Shown here: piece after piece, positions 33,073-42,344 of the stretch | Layout: each line of letters opens with the position of its first letter | Numbering within the stretch: the stretch's first letter is position 1 | DNA from: Paenibacillus sp. SYP-B4298 | GTDB taxonomy: Bacteria > Bacillota > Bacilli > Paenibacillales > Paenibacillaceae | DNA length: 64,000 bases | NCBI RefSeq assembly: GCF_027627475.1 | Contig: NZ_CP115484.1 | Location: 5,201,001 to 5,265,000 of the forward strand | Reading direction: 5' to 3' | Notes under the pieces: generated by a model | Seen by the model: the letters and a program-made list of their open reading frames with translations, nothing else | The model's database searches: none | What the model was told of the DNA's origin: nothing | Translations under genes and position numbers: made by a program

Positions 33073-35039
33073 TCAAATAACCCCTCTTCCTCCTCAATTT
33101 CTTGCAACACTTTCTTGAGCCGCCACGCAGCCTCCTTGACCGAGCATTCGAGCTGCGCCGCTGCATTTGTCAGATGCCCGCCTCCGCCCATACGCTCCAT
33201 CACCACTTGCACATTCATATTCCCGAGCGAGCGGGCGCTAATGCCGATGGTGCCGTCCGGGCGTTCCCCGATAACAAATGAGGCGAGCACATCATTCATG
33301 TTCAGCAGCGTGTCCGCCACCTGTGCAATCAACAGTTGAGGATATGTCCGTCCTGGCTCTGTGACCGCAATCGCAATATGATCATACATTATTTCAGCAT
33401 GCTTGATTATCTCTGCCTTGCGCACATACTCCTCAAGATCCTCCTGGAGCATCTTCAGGATCAGCGTTGAATCCGCTCCATGACGACGCAGGAATGACGC
33501 CGCCTCGAACGTTCTCGCCCCTGTCCTGAGCGCGAAGCTCTTCGTATCCACTATAATGCCGGCGAGCAGTGCAGTCGCTTCCGCCACATCCAGCGATACT
33601 CGCTCGTGAATATACTGCAGCAGCTCGGTGATCAGCTCGCATGTCGACGAGGCATACGGCTCCATATAGACGAGCAGCGGGTTGTGAATGAACTCCTCGC
33701 TGCGACGATGATGATCCAGCACGACGATCCGTTCCGTCATGGATAGCAGCTTCGGCTCCTTCACCATGGACGCCCGGTGGGTATCGACGACTACAGCCAG
33801 CGACTTCGGACCAATCAGCGTCATCGCCTGCTCCGGCGTGATGAACCATTTGAGCAGCTTCGACTCCTCCCGGATCATCTCCATCATCTTCTGAATCGCC
33901 GGATTAATGCCCTCAATGACGATATAGGCTTCCTTGTCGAACAACTGTGCCGCCTTGAGCACGCCGATCGCAGCCCCGACTGAGTCCATATCTGGCATCT
34001 TGTGACCCATGATGACTACATTGCTGCTCTCCTTAATCATGTCGCGCAGCGCATGCGCCACCACTCGGGCCCGGACGCGTGTCCGCTTCTCAACCGCTCC
34101 CGACTTCCCTCCGTAGAAGATCTGCTTCTCTCCGATCTTGATCGCCGCCTGATCGCCGCCGCGACCGAGCGCTATATCCAAGCTCGTCTGCATCCATGAG
34201 CCCAGCTCGTTCACCTTGGAGGAGCCAGCGGCAAACCCGATGCTGAGCGTCATGGGAATCTTCAGCTCCTGGGTCATCTCGCGCACCTGGTCGAGAATGA
34301 CGAACCTCGACTGCTCCAACTGCTTGAGCGTCGCCATATTGGTAATAATCAAATAACGGTCAGAGGTGAGGCGTTTTAGCAGCATCTGATAGCGATGACC
34401 CCACTCTGTAATCTCGCTGGTCACCTTGGATAGCAGTGCAGCCCGCTGCTGCTCATCCATCCCCTGAGTGACCTCCTCCAGATTATCCATCATGACGATT
34501 CCAATCGACAGCTTCTCATCCTCATATTTGCGCTCGATTGTCCAGCGCTGTGTAATATCCCGGATATAGATCAGCCGTTCGTCAGACTTCAGGTGAAAGG
34601 AATACATCTTGGACCCGACAGCAACCTCGCTAAGCTGTTCCTTGCTCTCCTTGCTCTTGGAAGGCTGCCAGGAGGGGAAGGCCTCCTTGAGCGGCTCGCC
34701 GATGAAGGAATCGCCCTGCAGCATCTCCGCCACGAATGGATTATGCCATTCGATCACCTTGTCCTCATTATACAGGATAATTCCGAATGGCAGCTCGCTG
34801 ATGACTTCATTGCCCGCTTTTTTCACTCGGTAGGACAGCGTATTCAGATAGGATCTGAGCTCCTTGCGGAACGCGCGCTCGGCATAGAGCGTGAAAATCC
34901 CCGCCCCCAACACCAGCAGCAGACCGACTGCGCCAGCTACCCAATGAAACCATGCCAACGCCGCTGCCATTGCAATCATGATCACGAATGCTCCTAGCTG
35001 GTGCATTCCGTGCCAACGCTTTACCAAAAACTTCGGCAT
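33069..35039 (-). CDS. gdpP: c-di-AMP phosphodiesterase GdpP (YybT)
   Basis: 656 residues. Two N-terminal membrane segments (about 10-50), a PAS-like domain ([30 protein letters not shown]), a degenerate GGDEF domain ([16 protein letters not shown] to [17 protein letters not shown]), then DHH/DHHA1 with metal ligands in [22 protein letters not shown] and [10 protein letters not shown], and [12 protein letters not shown] near the end. It hydrolyses cyclic di-AMP to pApA, affecting potassium balance and wall stress. It is between yybS and rplI as in Bacillus. Catalytic residues look intact. Confidence 0.96.
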   Translation of the reverse strand: MPKFLVKRWHGMHQLGAFVIMIAMAAALAWFHWVAGAVGLLLVLGAGIFTLYAERAFRKELRSYLNTLSYRVKKAGNEVISELPFGIILYNEDKVIEWHNPFVAEMLQGDSFIGEPLKEAFPSWQPSKSKESKEQLSEVAVGSKMYSFHLKSDERLIYIRDITQRWTIERKYEDEKLSIGIVMMDNLEEVTQGMDEQQRAALLSKVTSEITEWGHRYQMLLKRLTSDRYLIITNMATLKQLEQSRFVILDQVREMTQELKIPMTLSIGFAAGSSKVNELGSWMQTSLDIALGRGGDQAAIKIGEKQIFYGGKSGAVEKRTRVRARVVAHALRDMIKESSNVVIMGHKMPDMDSVGAAIGVLKAAQLFDKEAYIVIEGINPAIQKMMEMIREESKLLKWFITPEQAMTLIGPKSLAVVVDTHRASMVKEPKLLSMTERIVVLDHHRRSEEFIHNPLLVYMEPYASSTCELITELLQYIHERVSLDVAEATALLAGIIVDTKSFALRTGARTFEAASFLRRHGADSTLILKMLQEDLEEYVRKAEIIKHAEIMYDHIAIAVTEPGRTYPQLLIAQVADTLLNMNDVLASFVIGERPDGTIGISARSLGNMNVQVVMERMGGGGHLTNAAAQLECSVKEAAWRLKKVLQEIEEEEGLFE

Positions 35040-35057
35040 TCTTAATCCGCCCCTGTA

Positions 35058-35963
35058 TTATGTTCTTTTGAACGATTTTCGGATCGGGAACGCTACATCG
35101 AGCACCCCGATCAGGCTAAGCGGCGGGAACAAGATCACGGGCACCGCCAGCAGTAGTGGAACAGCTTTATGCCACCCCTTCTGGTCAGCTAAGAAAAAGA
35201 AAAATCCAATCGCCTGAATTGCAAATACCAGCCGCAAAAGAGGAACCATATTTAAGAGTACAACATCCAGATAGGAATTATGATCCCCAGTCGCTACAAG
35301 TTGCAAAATAAGCGCTACCAAGTAGTACATGACCAGCGATTTCGGCATCATCCAATCTTTCGCAGGGGGCAGACCTGGCACCTCGCGCCCATACGATCGC
35401 CGCAGTAGCAATCTGGCCATCCAGTGGCCTCCGGCAGCAGCAACAAACGAAAAGACGATAAATACGAGCGGAATGGATTGCGTCATCAGACGAATCAAGC
35501 TCGTTGTTGTCTCATCCGTCCATTGTGGAGGCAGCAGGTTCTGAGCGGAAAACTCACTCACCAGCAGACGCACGATATTACCCAGCTCTCCAATTAGAGA
35601 GATCTGCATGACCCAGGAGAAGAGCAACAGCTCCAGCAGTAGCTGGCCTAATATGACGATCGTTACCACTGTAATCACTGTTCTGGCATTCGCCTGCCGC
35701 CGGTACATATGTCCGGCTGCCACGGCTGGCACCAGGAAGAACAAGCCGAACACCAACGCAGCCGGCCCGGCGAGCACATAGCCAAGCGCGATAGAAGCCG
35801 CTGCATGAAGGAGGAACTGCCCCTTAGGCAACATCGTATACAGTATGGCAAACGGCACCGTCATAAAAGCGACAACCAGAACATTCATCATGGGAACTGA
35901 CATTAGAACGAGCAGCATAGCGGCTGCAGCGCTCCACAGCACCGATTTCACACCGGTATTCAA
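35058..35963 (-). CDS. yybS: YybS-type DUF2232 membrane protein
   Basis: About 301 residues from a TTG at 35963, which has AGAGGTG 6 bases upstream. An in-frame ATG at 36014 overlaps a TATAAT promoter element and so cannot be in the message. Seven or eight membrane helices are visible (e.g. VLWSAAAAMLLVLMSVPMMNVLVVAFMTVPFAILY, LVFGLFFLVPAVAAGHMY, TVITVVTIVILGQLLLELLLFSWVM, VMYYLVALILQLVAT). Related proteins are conserved next to gdpP in spore formers. The role is unknown; transport or membrane homeostasis has been suggested for the family. Confidence 0.82.
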   Translation of the reverse strand: MNTGVKSVLWSAAAAMLLVLMSVPMMNVLVVAFMTVPFAILYTMLPKGQFLLHAAASIALGYVLAGPAALVFGLFFLVPAVAAGHMYRRQANARTVITVVTIVILGQLLLELLLFSWVMQISLIGELGNIVRLLVSEFSAQNLLPPQWTDETTTSLIRLMTQSIPLVFIVFSFVAAAGGHWMARLLLRRSYGREVPGLPPAKDWMMPKSLVMYYLVALILQLVATGDHNSYLDVVLLNMVPLLRLVFAIQAIGFFFFLADQKGWHKAVPLLLAVPVILFPPLSLIGVLDVAFPIRKSFKRT

Positions 35964-36012
35964 ACCGTTCACCTCTTGTTTCTCATCTGATTGCACACAC
36001 GCTTTACTCCTC

Positions 36013-36021
36013 ATTATACCA
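36013..36021 (-). promoter_or_regulatory. Extended -10 promoter for yybS-gdpP-rplI
   Basis: Minus strand TGGTATAAT, a perfect extended -10 (TATAAT at 36013-36018), with a weak TTTATG 18 bases upstream. It overlaps the upstream ATG at 36014 and supports the TTG start of yybS. Confidence 0.65.
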
Positions 36022-36068
36022 TAAACCTATCCTCCACATAAATAAACCACGGGAGTCGCTATCTATTA

Positions 36069-36494
36069 TTATGCCTCCTGCCTGAGCGAAATTTTCATCA
36101 TCGCCTCTGAGCAGTAGTCAATAATATCGCTTCTACGCACAATTCCGATAAATCGGTTCATATCATCCACAACAGGTACAAAATTCTGCACCTTGGCCAG
36201 CGAGATCAGATCCTCCATCTTGGCGTCGATCTGTACCGCTTTGTTCTGAAGTCGTCTTGGAATATCAAGCAATCTCACTTTATGACATTGCTCGAAGCTG
36301 ATTTCAGGATGGTTCTTCATGTACCAGAGGAGATCGCCCTCCGTCACGGTGCCTGCATAGCCGCCCTCCTCGGTCAGAATCGGCACGGCTGTGTAGCGAT
36401 GGTACTCCATACGCTCCAACGTCTGGCGCAACGTTGCATCCTCTGTTACACAGACAACCTCTTGTTTGGGCAGCAAGAAAAAAGCAATATTCAT
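36069..36494 (-). CDS. CBS-domain-pair protein
   Basis: 141 residues from the ATG at 36494 (MNIAFFLLPKQEVVCVTEDATLRQTLERM). Two CBS repeats are visible: YTAVPILTEEGGYAGTVTEGDLLWYMKNHP and QNFVPVVDDMNRFIGIVRRSDIIDYC. Stand-alone CBS pairs bind adenine nucleotides and act as energy or c-di-AMP sensors. The upstream in-frame ATG at 36512 has no ribosome site; the chosen one has a GGAG about 12 bases upstream, which is loose. It lies between rpsR and yybS. The partner is unknown. Confidence 0.87.
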   Translation of the reverse strand: MNIAFFLLPKQEVVCVTEDATLRQTLERMEYHRYTAVPILTEEGGYAGTVTEGDLLWYMKNHPEISFEQCHKVRLLDIPRRLQNKAVQIDAKMEDLISLAKVQNFVPVVDDMNRFIGIVRRSDIIDYCSEAMMKISLRQEA

Positions 36495-36626
36495 AACGCC
36501 ATAACACTCCATTCTATTATGGTAGGTTCATCACCTATTCTTGTTCTCCCTTCTATTTTAACGTGTTCCGTTGCCTGAACACAATGCGGCAGTGCCCGAT
36601 AGACCGGACTGGGGCGCACCAACAGC

Positions 36627-36656
36627 AAAAAGAGCAGCCCGTAATGGACTGCTCTT
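36627..36656 (-). terminator. Terminator of the rpsF-ssb-rpsR operon
   Basis: AAGAGCAG (36630-36637) with CTGCTCTT (36649-36656), extended by CC/GG pairing inside, then TTTTTGC on the minus strand. Confidence 0.85.
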
Positions 36657-36704
36657 CAGGTTCATCCGCAGCGCTGGCATAGCCCCGCTTGGCTGATGAA
36701 TAGA

Positions 36705-36986
36705 CTACTCCGTAGTGTAAGGCAGCAGAGCTACCTGACGGGAGCGCTTGATTGCAACGGTCAGCAGGCGCTGGTACTTCGCGCTTGTGCCCGTTACGCG
36801 ACGAGGCAAGATTTTGCCGCGCTCGCTAATAAACTTGCGAAGCAAGTCGATGTCTTTATAGTCAATGTGAGTGATTTTGTTTACGGTGAAGAAACAAACC
36901 TTACGGCGTTTGTTACGTCCGCCTTTACGGCCACCGAACTTGCGTTCTGGACGCTCGTCGCCGCCTTCTCTTTGCTTAAAGCTCAT
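36705..36986 (-). CDS. rpsR: Ribosomal protein S18
   Basis: 93 residues. A Gly/Arg-rich N-terminal tail ([22 protein letters not shown]) precedes the conserved core [63 protein letters not shown]. Longer at the N-terminus than the 79-residue B. subtilis protein. Third gene of the rpsF-ssb-rpsR operon. Confidence 0.98.
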   Translation of the reverse strand: MSFKQREGGDERPERKFGGRKGGRNKRRKVCFFTVNKITHIDYKDIDLLRKFISERGKILPRRVTGTSAKYQRLLTVAIKRSRQVALLPYTTE

Positions 36987-37004
36987 TCGTCGTCATCCTT
37001 TCAT

Positions 37005-37571
37005 CTAAAATGGCAAATCATCCTCTGATATATCGATCGGGCGACCGTCATCCGAGAACGGATCGTTGTTGTTATTCCGTGATGGGGAATTATTTCCAGG
37101 ACGGCCTCCGCCATATGAGGAGTTGCCTCCACCTTGGCCACCGCCGCTGTAATTGCCTCCACCATAGTTGCTTCCGCCTTGACCTCCACCGCTATATCCA
37201 CCGCCACTACCGCCACCGCCGCTGAACTCCTCACGGGAGCCATTGTTGTCACGGTTAGACTCCAAGAAGCGCACATTGTCTGCAATCACCTCAGTGACGT
37301 AGACACGCTTGCCTTCATTGTTGTCATAGCTACGAACCTGGATACGGCCCTCGACCGCTGTCAGACGCCCCTTGCGAAGATAATTCGCGCAGGTTTCTGC
37401 CAACTGACGCCAAGTCACCACCGGGATAAAGTCTGCCTCACGCTCGCCCTGACTGGACGTGAACGGCCGATCCACAGCAAGAGTGAATTGGGTAACGGCT
37501 ACACCCGCAGGGGTATAACGCATCTCCGGGTCTCTTGTGAGTCTGCCTATCAGAATAACACGGTTCAACAT
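37005..37571 (-). CDS. ssb: Single-stranded DNA-binding protein
   Basis: 188 residues. The OB-fold ([37 protein letters not shown] to [15 protein letters not shown]) covers 1-107. A long Gly/Ser/Asn/Tyr-rich linker follows, and the acidic tip DISEDDLPF recruits replication partners. It lies between rpsF and rpsR as usual. Confidence 0.97.
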   Translation of the reverse strand: MLNRVILIGRLTRDPEMRYTPAGVAVTQFTLAVDRPFTSSQGEREADFIPVVTWRQLAETCANYLRKGRLTAVEGRIQVRSYDNNEGKRVYVTEVIADNVRFLESNRDNNGSREEFSGGGGSGGGYSGGGQGGSNYGGGNYSGGGQGGGNSSYGGGRPGNNSPSRNNNNDPFSDDGRPIDISEDDLPF

Positions 37572-37610
37572 CGGTACATGCCTCCAATCGAAGAAACATC
37601 CTTGCGTAGA

Positions 37611-37895
37611 TTAAGCTACATCTCTGACGATCAAGTAACGGATGATTTCATCCGTAATCTTCATGACGCGGTCAAGCTCATTAACAACTTCAGAAGTTGC
37701 ATTGAAATGAACTAGTACGTAGATCCCGTCACGAATCTTGTTGATCTCATACGCAAGGCGGCGTTTTCCCATCAGATCGGACTTTGTAACCTCTCCGCCA
37801 TTATTGATGATGCCTTCGAACTTCTCAACGAGAGCTTGTACAGCTTCCTGCTCAGCGTCTGGACGAATGATGTACATCACTTCATATTTGCGCAT
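37611..37895 (-). CDS. rpsF: Ribosomal protein S6
   Basis: 94 residues: MRKYEVMYIIRPDAEQEAVQALVEKFEGIINNGGEVTKSDLMGKRRLAYEINKIRDGIYVLVHFNATSEVVNELDRVMKITDEIIRYLIVRD is full-length S6, which pairs with S18 in the 30S platform. First gene of the rpsF-ssb-rpsR operon; a GGAGG lies just upstream within a possible autoregulatory leader. Confidence 0.98.
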   Translation of the reverse strand: MRKYEVMYIIRPDAEQEAVQALVEKFEGIINNGGEVTKSDLMGKRRLAYEINKIRDGIYVLVHFNATSEVVNELDRVMKITDEIIRYLIVRDVA

Positions 37896-37905
37896 ATTGT
37901 TTCAC

Positions 37906-37956
37906 CTCCTCTTGGACTAGCGGCCCTCTGTAATAACTGACACAGAGAACAAGGAG
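37906..37956 (-). promoter_or_regulatory. Candidate S6:S18-binding leader of rpsF
   Basis: In the rpsF leader (minus strand), CTCCTTG (37950-37956) can pair with CAAG-AG-GAG (37906-37914), which covers the Shine-Dalgarno region. Inside, CTCTGT pairs with ACAGAG, followed by GGCCG with an exposed CCG. An S6:S18-binding leader hairpin with a conserved CCG is known before rpsF in many bacteria. The match is by eye only. Confidence 0.45.
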
Positions 37957-38121
37957 CGAGTAGACTCGCATACCACAATACTATACCAGATCAGGCTAGC
38001 GATGGCAAGTTGTATATTGCAATCGAGCAGAAGCAGCACCCTTGCCCTAGCGTACAGGCTATTGGAGCATTCGCCACCTTAACAGGCAGATCTGAAGGCA
38101 CTATGCACGAAACCGCACAAA

Positions 38122-38153
38122 ACAAAAAAAGCCCCCTACTTGACCAGTAGAAG
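38122..38153 (-). terminator. Terminator of the tRNA-Ser gene
   Basis: CTTCTACT/AGTAGGGG stem (with wobble pairs) and a GGTCA loop, then GCTTTTTTT on the minus strand, 25 bases past the tRNA CCA end. Confidence 0.72.
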
Positions 38154-38177
38154 ACTTAGCTATATTAGACAATAAAG

Positions 38178-38268
38178 TGGCGGAAAGGGTGGGATTCGAA
38201 CCCACGCACGCCGTGAGACGCCTAGCTGATTTCGAGTCAGCCCCCTTGGACCACTTGGGTACCTTTCC
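38178..38268 (-). tRNA. tRNA-Ser (anticodon CGA)
   Basis: 91 bases including an encoded CCA. Acceptor GGAAAGG pairs with CCTTTCC; the anticodon stem CTGACT-CGA-AATCAG places CGA at 38232-38234 (reads UCG). A long variable arm, as for class II tRNA, and the T-arm GGGTTCGAATCCC are present. Confidence 0.96.
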
Positions 38269-38539
38269 ATTTCCGCAACGAAGATTATTATACCACGGCT
38301 TGTAACGCTTGACAAGCATCAATCTGAAAAATTTCAGTGCAGCTTCCGTACTGAAGTGAAGGCAATCACCTACTGGACGTTCCGTTTCGGCACATTCTGT
38401 TTTTCACATCTACATGTCACCATAGCAAGTCTTGGTGCACCGTAGAGCGCTCCCGGCATCGTTCGCACAGGATGGGGCAAGCACCGATTGCCACCGCTCC
38501 ATTCGCTTTCAGCTTTCGGGGTCTTTGCACGGAGTCCTC

Positions 38540-38761
38540 TTACTCCAAAACGCCGCCTTGATCTAATTCTTCCTTGCTGCGGAGCACCTTTTTCATATTC
38601 TTCTCAAACTTCAAGCGGGGAATCAACACACTATGCTTGCAGCCTACACATTTAATGCGAATATCCATCCCCATGCGGATAATCTCCATCTCATTTGTTC
38701 CGCAAGGATGCGGTTTCTTCATCTGTACAATATCTCCAAGCTGAAATTGCTTGCGCTCCAT
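38540..38761 (-). CDS. yyzM: DUF951 small zinc-ribbon-like protein
   Basis: 73 residues. MERKQFQLGDIVQMKKPHPCGTNEMEIIRMGMDIRIKCVGCKHSVLIPRLKFEKNMKKVL has the family pattern KKxHPCG...WxIxRxGxDIRIKCxGC with cysteines at PCG and CVGC that could hold zinc. The family is widely conserved in this neighbourhood (yyzM in Bacillus). Function unknown; a nucleic-acid binding role has been guessed from the SH3-like start. Confidence 0.9.
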   Translation of the reverse strand: MERKQFQLGDIVQMKKPHPCGTNEMEIIRMGMDIRIKCVGCKHSVLIPRLKFEKNMKKVLRSKEELDQGGVLE

Positions 38762-38797
38762 TTGATTCCCTCCCCTGCTTCACTCACCTATTGGATT

Positions 38798-39634
38798 CTA
38801 CAGCATCTGGCTATCGCTGTGCCTCTGATCAATTCCCAGCTTGATCTCACGGTTCAGTACACGCGACACGCTTCCATGTGTGTTGGGCTTGCATTCCGCA
38901 ATTACTCGTATCGACATCTCCGATGCTGTCATCGACTGAATACCTAATACCTGCGGAGGCTTGATGATGTTAGAGTCTTCAATCTTCATGACAATATCGT
39001 TCATCATCGCCAATGTCTCTTCCGTATTTGCCTGAAGTGGGACCGAAATATCGACAACAGCCAATGTGTTATGAATCGAGTAATTCGTCACCTGATTAAT
39101 CATGCCATTGGGAATAATATGTACCTCGCCCGTCCAGCTCTGAATGCGGGTAGAGCGCATCCCGACCAGCTCTACCGTCCCCTTCATCGTCCCGGTCTGA
39201 ATCACGTCGCCCACCGCAAATTGATCCTCGACCACAATAAAAAAACCGGCAATAACATCCTTGACCAGGCTCTGTGCTCCGAAGCCGATCGCCAGACCGA
39301 TTACACCAGCACCAGCCAGCAACGGTCCCAGATTAATGTTGAATTCGGACAGGATGAGCAGTACGCTGACAAAATGAATCGTATACGAGCCGACATTTTT
39401 AAGCAGCTTCGCGATGGTTCGAATTCGGCGTGTCTGATGCGACAGCCGCCGCAGCTCCTTGTTGGACACCAGATGGTCGATGAAGCGATTAAGCACGAGA
39501 ATCAAGATTCTGCCTGCTAGTAAAATGAAGAGTATACGGATTGCCGACCAGGTGACATTCCGCCAGAGCGCCTCATCACTCAACTCGGCTGCAATCGTAT
39601 CATAGACTGTTGTCAACCATCCCACCTCAGCCAC
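38798..39634 (-). CDS. mscS: Small-conductance mechanosensitive channel
   Basis: 278 residues, MscS family. Membrane helices at about 28-48 (ILFILLAGRILILVLNRFI), 75-95 (VGSYTIHFVSVLLILSEF) and the pore-lining TM3 with Gly/Ala packing (LGPLLAGAGVIGLAIGFGAQSLVKDVIAGFFIVVEDQF) are followed by the beta domain (VGDVIQTGTMKGTVELVGMRSTRIQSWTGEVHIIPNGMI) and a cytoplasmic cage domain. It opens on hypo-osmotic shock. 11 bases from the DUF3343 gene, so likely co-transcribed. Confidence 0.93.
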   Translation of the reverse strand: MAEVGWLTTVYDTIAAELSDEALWRNVTWSAIRILFILLAGRILILVLNRFIDHLVSNKELRRLSHQTRRIRTIAKLLKNVGSYTIHFVSVLLILSEFNINLGPLLAGAGVIGLAIGFGAQSLVKDVIAGFFIVVEDQFAVGDVIQTGTMKGTVELVGMRSTRIQSWTGEVHIIPNGMINQVTNYSIHNTLAVVDISVPLQANTEETLAMMNDIVMKIEDSNIIKPPQVLGIQSMTASEMSIRVIAECKPNTHGSVSRVLNREIKLGIDQRHSDSQML

Positions 39635-39645
39635 CCTCCTTCGCT

Positions 39646-39891
39646 CTAGCTACTTAACAGCACTTCTTGGTAGCCTTCCTCCGCCTGGACGAAAATACCC
39701 CGAATCTCCACGTTCTCACTCGAAATAATCCGTGTTACCTGATCGAGCTCATCATCCGGGAAATGGATAGAAAGCGCGCAGCCGGCTGTAATTTCTTTGG
39801 GTGTCGGACAAATATCAATCTCTATCTCTGCGTACTCAAGCAGCATCTCTGCCCGCAACGCCTGCTGCGTAGAATCGAATGCAATCAGCAT
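39646..39891 (-). CDS. DUF3343 small protein
   Basis: 81 residues: MLIAFDSTQQALRAEMLLEYAEIEIDICPTPKEITAGCALSIHFPDDELDQVTRIISSENVEIRGIF. The ITAGCALSI segment with one Cys is the DUF3343 (putative Se/S carrier) signature, in which the Cys is thought to carry sulfur or selenium. A cysteine-desulfurase-family gene is 1.3 kb upstream on the same strand, which supports a sulfur or selenium transfer role; this is inference. Confidence 0.8.
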   Translation of the reverse strand: MLIAFDSTQQALRAEMLLEYAEIEIDICPTPKEITAGCALSIHFPDDELDQVTRIISSENVEIRGIFVQAEEGYQEVLLSS

Positions 39892-40005
39892 GTCATCCTC
39901 CCTCTGTCTCCACCCGAATTAGTGGCTAGGCGTATAAAACTTCAGCAATTTCCATATACTGAATACTACCAAAGCTATAATCAACTAAATTGTCGGAGGG
40001 ATTCT

Positions 40006-40587
40006 ATGAAGCTAGCAGCCTCAAACTCCTCATCTTTTAAAATAGCGTCATCCGAGCCAAACGTCAACGGCCAGCTTATTCAACGACTCAAATTGCTGCT
40101 CAAGCCAGCCGACCGCCGGATTGCTGTTGTCTGCATCGGCACCGATCGTTCAACAGGCGATGCTCTTGGGCCGCTTGTCGGCACCTCACTGAGCAGACAC
40201 CAGCATGAGCAATTTGATGTCTATGGCACACTGGAATCCCCTGTACACGCGATGAATCTGGAGGAGACGCTCCATCGAATTAACCATGTGAGCCATCCCC
40301 CCTTTGTCATTGGAATCGACGCCTGTCTTGGTCAAGTGTCAAGCGTCGGCTGCATCCAGGTTGGCGAGGGTCCTGTCCGTCCTGGCGCCGGAGTGAACAA
40401 GCAGCTTCCGCCCGTAGGCGATATTCACATTACAGGGATCGTGAACGTGGGCGGATTCATGGAATATTTCGTCCTGCAGAACACCCGTCTTCATCTAGTC
40501 ATGAGCATGTCGGACATCATTGCCTTCAGCCTATATCAGGCTATTGCAGCCTCTACTTCAGCGCATCTGCCTGCACTCGATGTGTAG
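40006..40587 (+). CDS. yyaC: Sporulation protein YyaC (DUF1256)
   Basis: 193 residues from an ATG with GGAGGG 5 bases upstream. VVCIGTDRSTGDALGPLVGTSL (near 44-65), VHAMNLEETL, GIDACLGQVSSVGCIQVGEGPVRPGAGVNKQLPPVGDIHITGIVNVGGFMEYFVLQNTRL are the DUF1256 blocks. The fold is related to the spore protease Gpr and hydrogenase maturation proteases, and family members are spore-specific. It runs opposite to its neighbours, as in Bacillus. Its substrate is not known. Confidence 0.92.
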   Translation: MKLAASNSSSFKIASSEPNVNGQLIQRLKLLLKPADRRIAVVCIGTDRSTGDALGPLVGTSLSRHQHEQFDVYGTLESPVHAMNLEETLHRINHVSHPPFVIGIDACLGQVSSVGCIQVGEGPVRPGAGVNKQLPPVGDIHITGIVNVGGFMEYFVLQNTRLHLVMSMSDIIAFSLYQAIAASTSAHLPALDV

Positions 40588-40599
40588 CTTGCTCTTCGT

Positions 40600-41100
40600 C
40601 TATCGCCCTTGCTCCATTGCGATCTGAATTGCCTTCTTCTCCTCTGGCGACAGTGCATAAGACGACTCCCCTTGCTTGAGTGGCTTGGCATATACATAGG
40701 TCTCCTCACGACCGTGGATGCCGCTGAGCACAACACCGTCCTGACTGTCATTCACTATGGCCAGCGAGAAGCTTAGATCACTTCCTTGGCCGGTGAATGC
40801 ATTATACCTGTGTATTCCAATCTTGCCCTTCTGCTCCGACAGAGCACGCTGGACAAGCTGCATTTGCTCCTCCTGCAACTGCAGCTTGCTGTGCTGCTGC
40901 TGGTCATTGTGCTGCAATTGCATGATTAATTGCTCCAGATTGTCGATCCCCGTATCCGCCATCATCTTACTGTACCGCTTGCGCAGCTTCCCGAATCGAA
41001 TGCTTAATGTCAGCACCCATACATACAGCAGCACGATGCTGCCAAGCATCGCCGCGATGACCCATGCTTCCACTGTTATTGTTGTGCTACCGTCTGCCAT
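40600..41100 (-). CDS. DUF4446 membrane-anchored protein
   Basis: 166 residues. One N-terminal membrane segment (WVIAAMLGSIVLLYVWVLTL, 13-32), a coiled-coil region (IDNLEQLIMQLQHNDQQQHSKLQLQEEQMQLVQRALSEQ), then the conserved GKIGIHRYNAFTGQGSDLSFSLAIVNDSQDGVVLSGIHGREETYVYAKPLKQGESSYALSPEEKKAIQIA. This is the DUF4446 family, conserved near parB/soj in spore formers; function unknown. Convergent with yyaC, 12 bases apart. Confidence 0.88.
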   Translation of the reverse strand: MADGSTTITVEAWVIAAMLGSIVLLYVWVLTLSIRFGKLRKRYSKMMADTGIDNLEQLIMQLQHNDQQQHSKLQLQEEQMQLVQRALSEQKGKIGIHRYNAFTGQGSDLSFSLAIVNDSQDGVVLSGIHGREETYVYAKPLKQGESSYALSPEEKKAIQIAMEQGR

Positions 41101-41168
41101 ACCCCTATTTCTCCTCTATATATATGAATTCACCCTCATGCCGTCCGAGCCGTCCGAGCTCTCATCTG

Positions 41169-42344
41169 TTAGCGGTATTGCTGAATGACTTCCTTTACAG
41201 CCTCAACCAGCGACCTCGCTTCATCCTCCGTTGTGAAGCAGCCTACACTGGCCCTGACCGCGCCTGTCCCTTCTGTCCCAGCCTGCATATGCGATAACGG
41301 CGTGCAATGAAACCCTGTGCGCACTGCGATCTTATAATGACGATCCAGGATGAACCCCATCTCCGAAGGATCGATCCCATCCACAACGAACGACACAATA
41401 CCCGTCCTCGGCTTCCCTAACGCCGGCCCCAGCAAGCGCAAGCCGTCAACAGGCAGGAGCTGTTCCATAATGTATTGGGTCAACTGCCACTCCCGGTCGT
41501 GAATGCGAGCAGCGCCTTCCTGCAGTATATAGTTCACCCCGGCCTTCAGCCCTGCAAGCCCCGGCGTATTCTGCGTACCCGATTCGTAGCGATCAGGTCG
41601 CACCACTGGCTGCTCGACCGCCTCTGACTGACTGCCTGTCCCCCCATGGATCAACGGCTCCAGCTCTAGCTCAGGATGGATATACAGCCCTCCCGTCCCC
41701 TGAGGCCCCAGAAGGCCCTTATGCCCAGGAAAGGCTAACATATCCACCCCCATCGCTCCAACGTCTATATCAAGCGCTCCAGCGGTCTGAGCAGCATCAA
41801 CCAACAGCTTGACTCCATGTTTACGCGCAAGCTCCCCCAGATCTGCGATGGGTATTATGCTGCCCAGCAGATTCGAGCTATGTGTGGCGACAATCAACGT
41901 CGTGGAACTGTTTATTGCCTCCTCCACCTTTTTCGGCTCCAGATGCCCCATTTCATCCGATTCCACATAAGTGATCTGAATACCGATCGTCCGTCTCAGA
42001 TATTCCAGCGGCCGTCGAACCGAGTTATGCTCGACCGCTGTTGCAATGACATGATCTCCTGGCTTAACAAAGCCCTTAATCCCCTGATTCAAGGCCCCTG
42101 TTGTGTTGAGTGCGAACGATATATCATTCGGATTGTTTATTCGAAACAACTTGGCCAGAGCCTTGCGCGTATCGAACAGTATTCGACTAGCTCTTACAGC
42201 CATGGCATGGCTGCCCCGTCCGGGATTAGCCGCATCATGCTGCATGCATTCATACATCGCATCCAGCACCTGCTGCGGCTTAGGCCATGATGTCGCTGCA
42301 TGATCGAGATAAATAACATCCTGACGTCCATGCTCTTTTTGCAT
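41169..42344 (-). CDS. Cysteine desulfurase-family aminotransferase
   Basis: 391 residues from the ATG at 42344, with AGAGGGGGAGG just upstream. Class V PLP enzyme: VIYLDHAATSWPKPQQVLDAM start, LVDAAQTAGALDIDVGAMGVDMLAFPGHKGLLGPQGTGGLYI with the PLP-binding Asp and Lys, and RTGFHCTPL near the end, where NifS/SufS carry the catalytic Cys (here FHCTPLSHMQ). It resembles the EF2568-type cysteine desulfurase/selenocysteine lyase subfamily. A sulfur-donor role with the nearby DUF3343 protein is plausible. Confidence 0.88.
   Translation of the reverse strand: MQKEHGRQDVIYLDHAATSWPKPQQVLDAMYECMQHDAANPGRGSHAMAVRASRILFDTRKALAKLFRINNPNDISFALNTTGALNQGIKGFVKPGDHVIATAVEHNSVRRPLEYLRRTIGIQITYVESDEMGHLEPKKVEEAINSSTTLIVATHSSNLLGSIIPIADLGELARKHGVKLLVDAAQTAGALDIDVGAMGVDMLAFPGHKGLLGPQGTGGLYIHPELELEPLIHGGTGSQSEAVEQPVVRPDRYESGTQNTPGLAGLKAGVNYILQEGAARIHDREWQLTQYIMEQLLPVDGLRLLGPALGKPRTGIVSFVVDGIDPSEMGFILDRHYKIAVRTGFHCTPLSHMQAGTEGTGAVRASVGCFTTEDEARSLVEAVKEVIQQYR

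Noticed and set aside
36514..36532. CCTACCATAATAG on the minus strand near the CBS gene resembles the att core
   Set aside because: Only about 9-10 bases match, the AAGTR part is broken, and there is no inverted element end or change of gene content around it.
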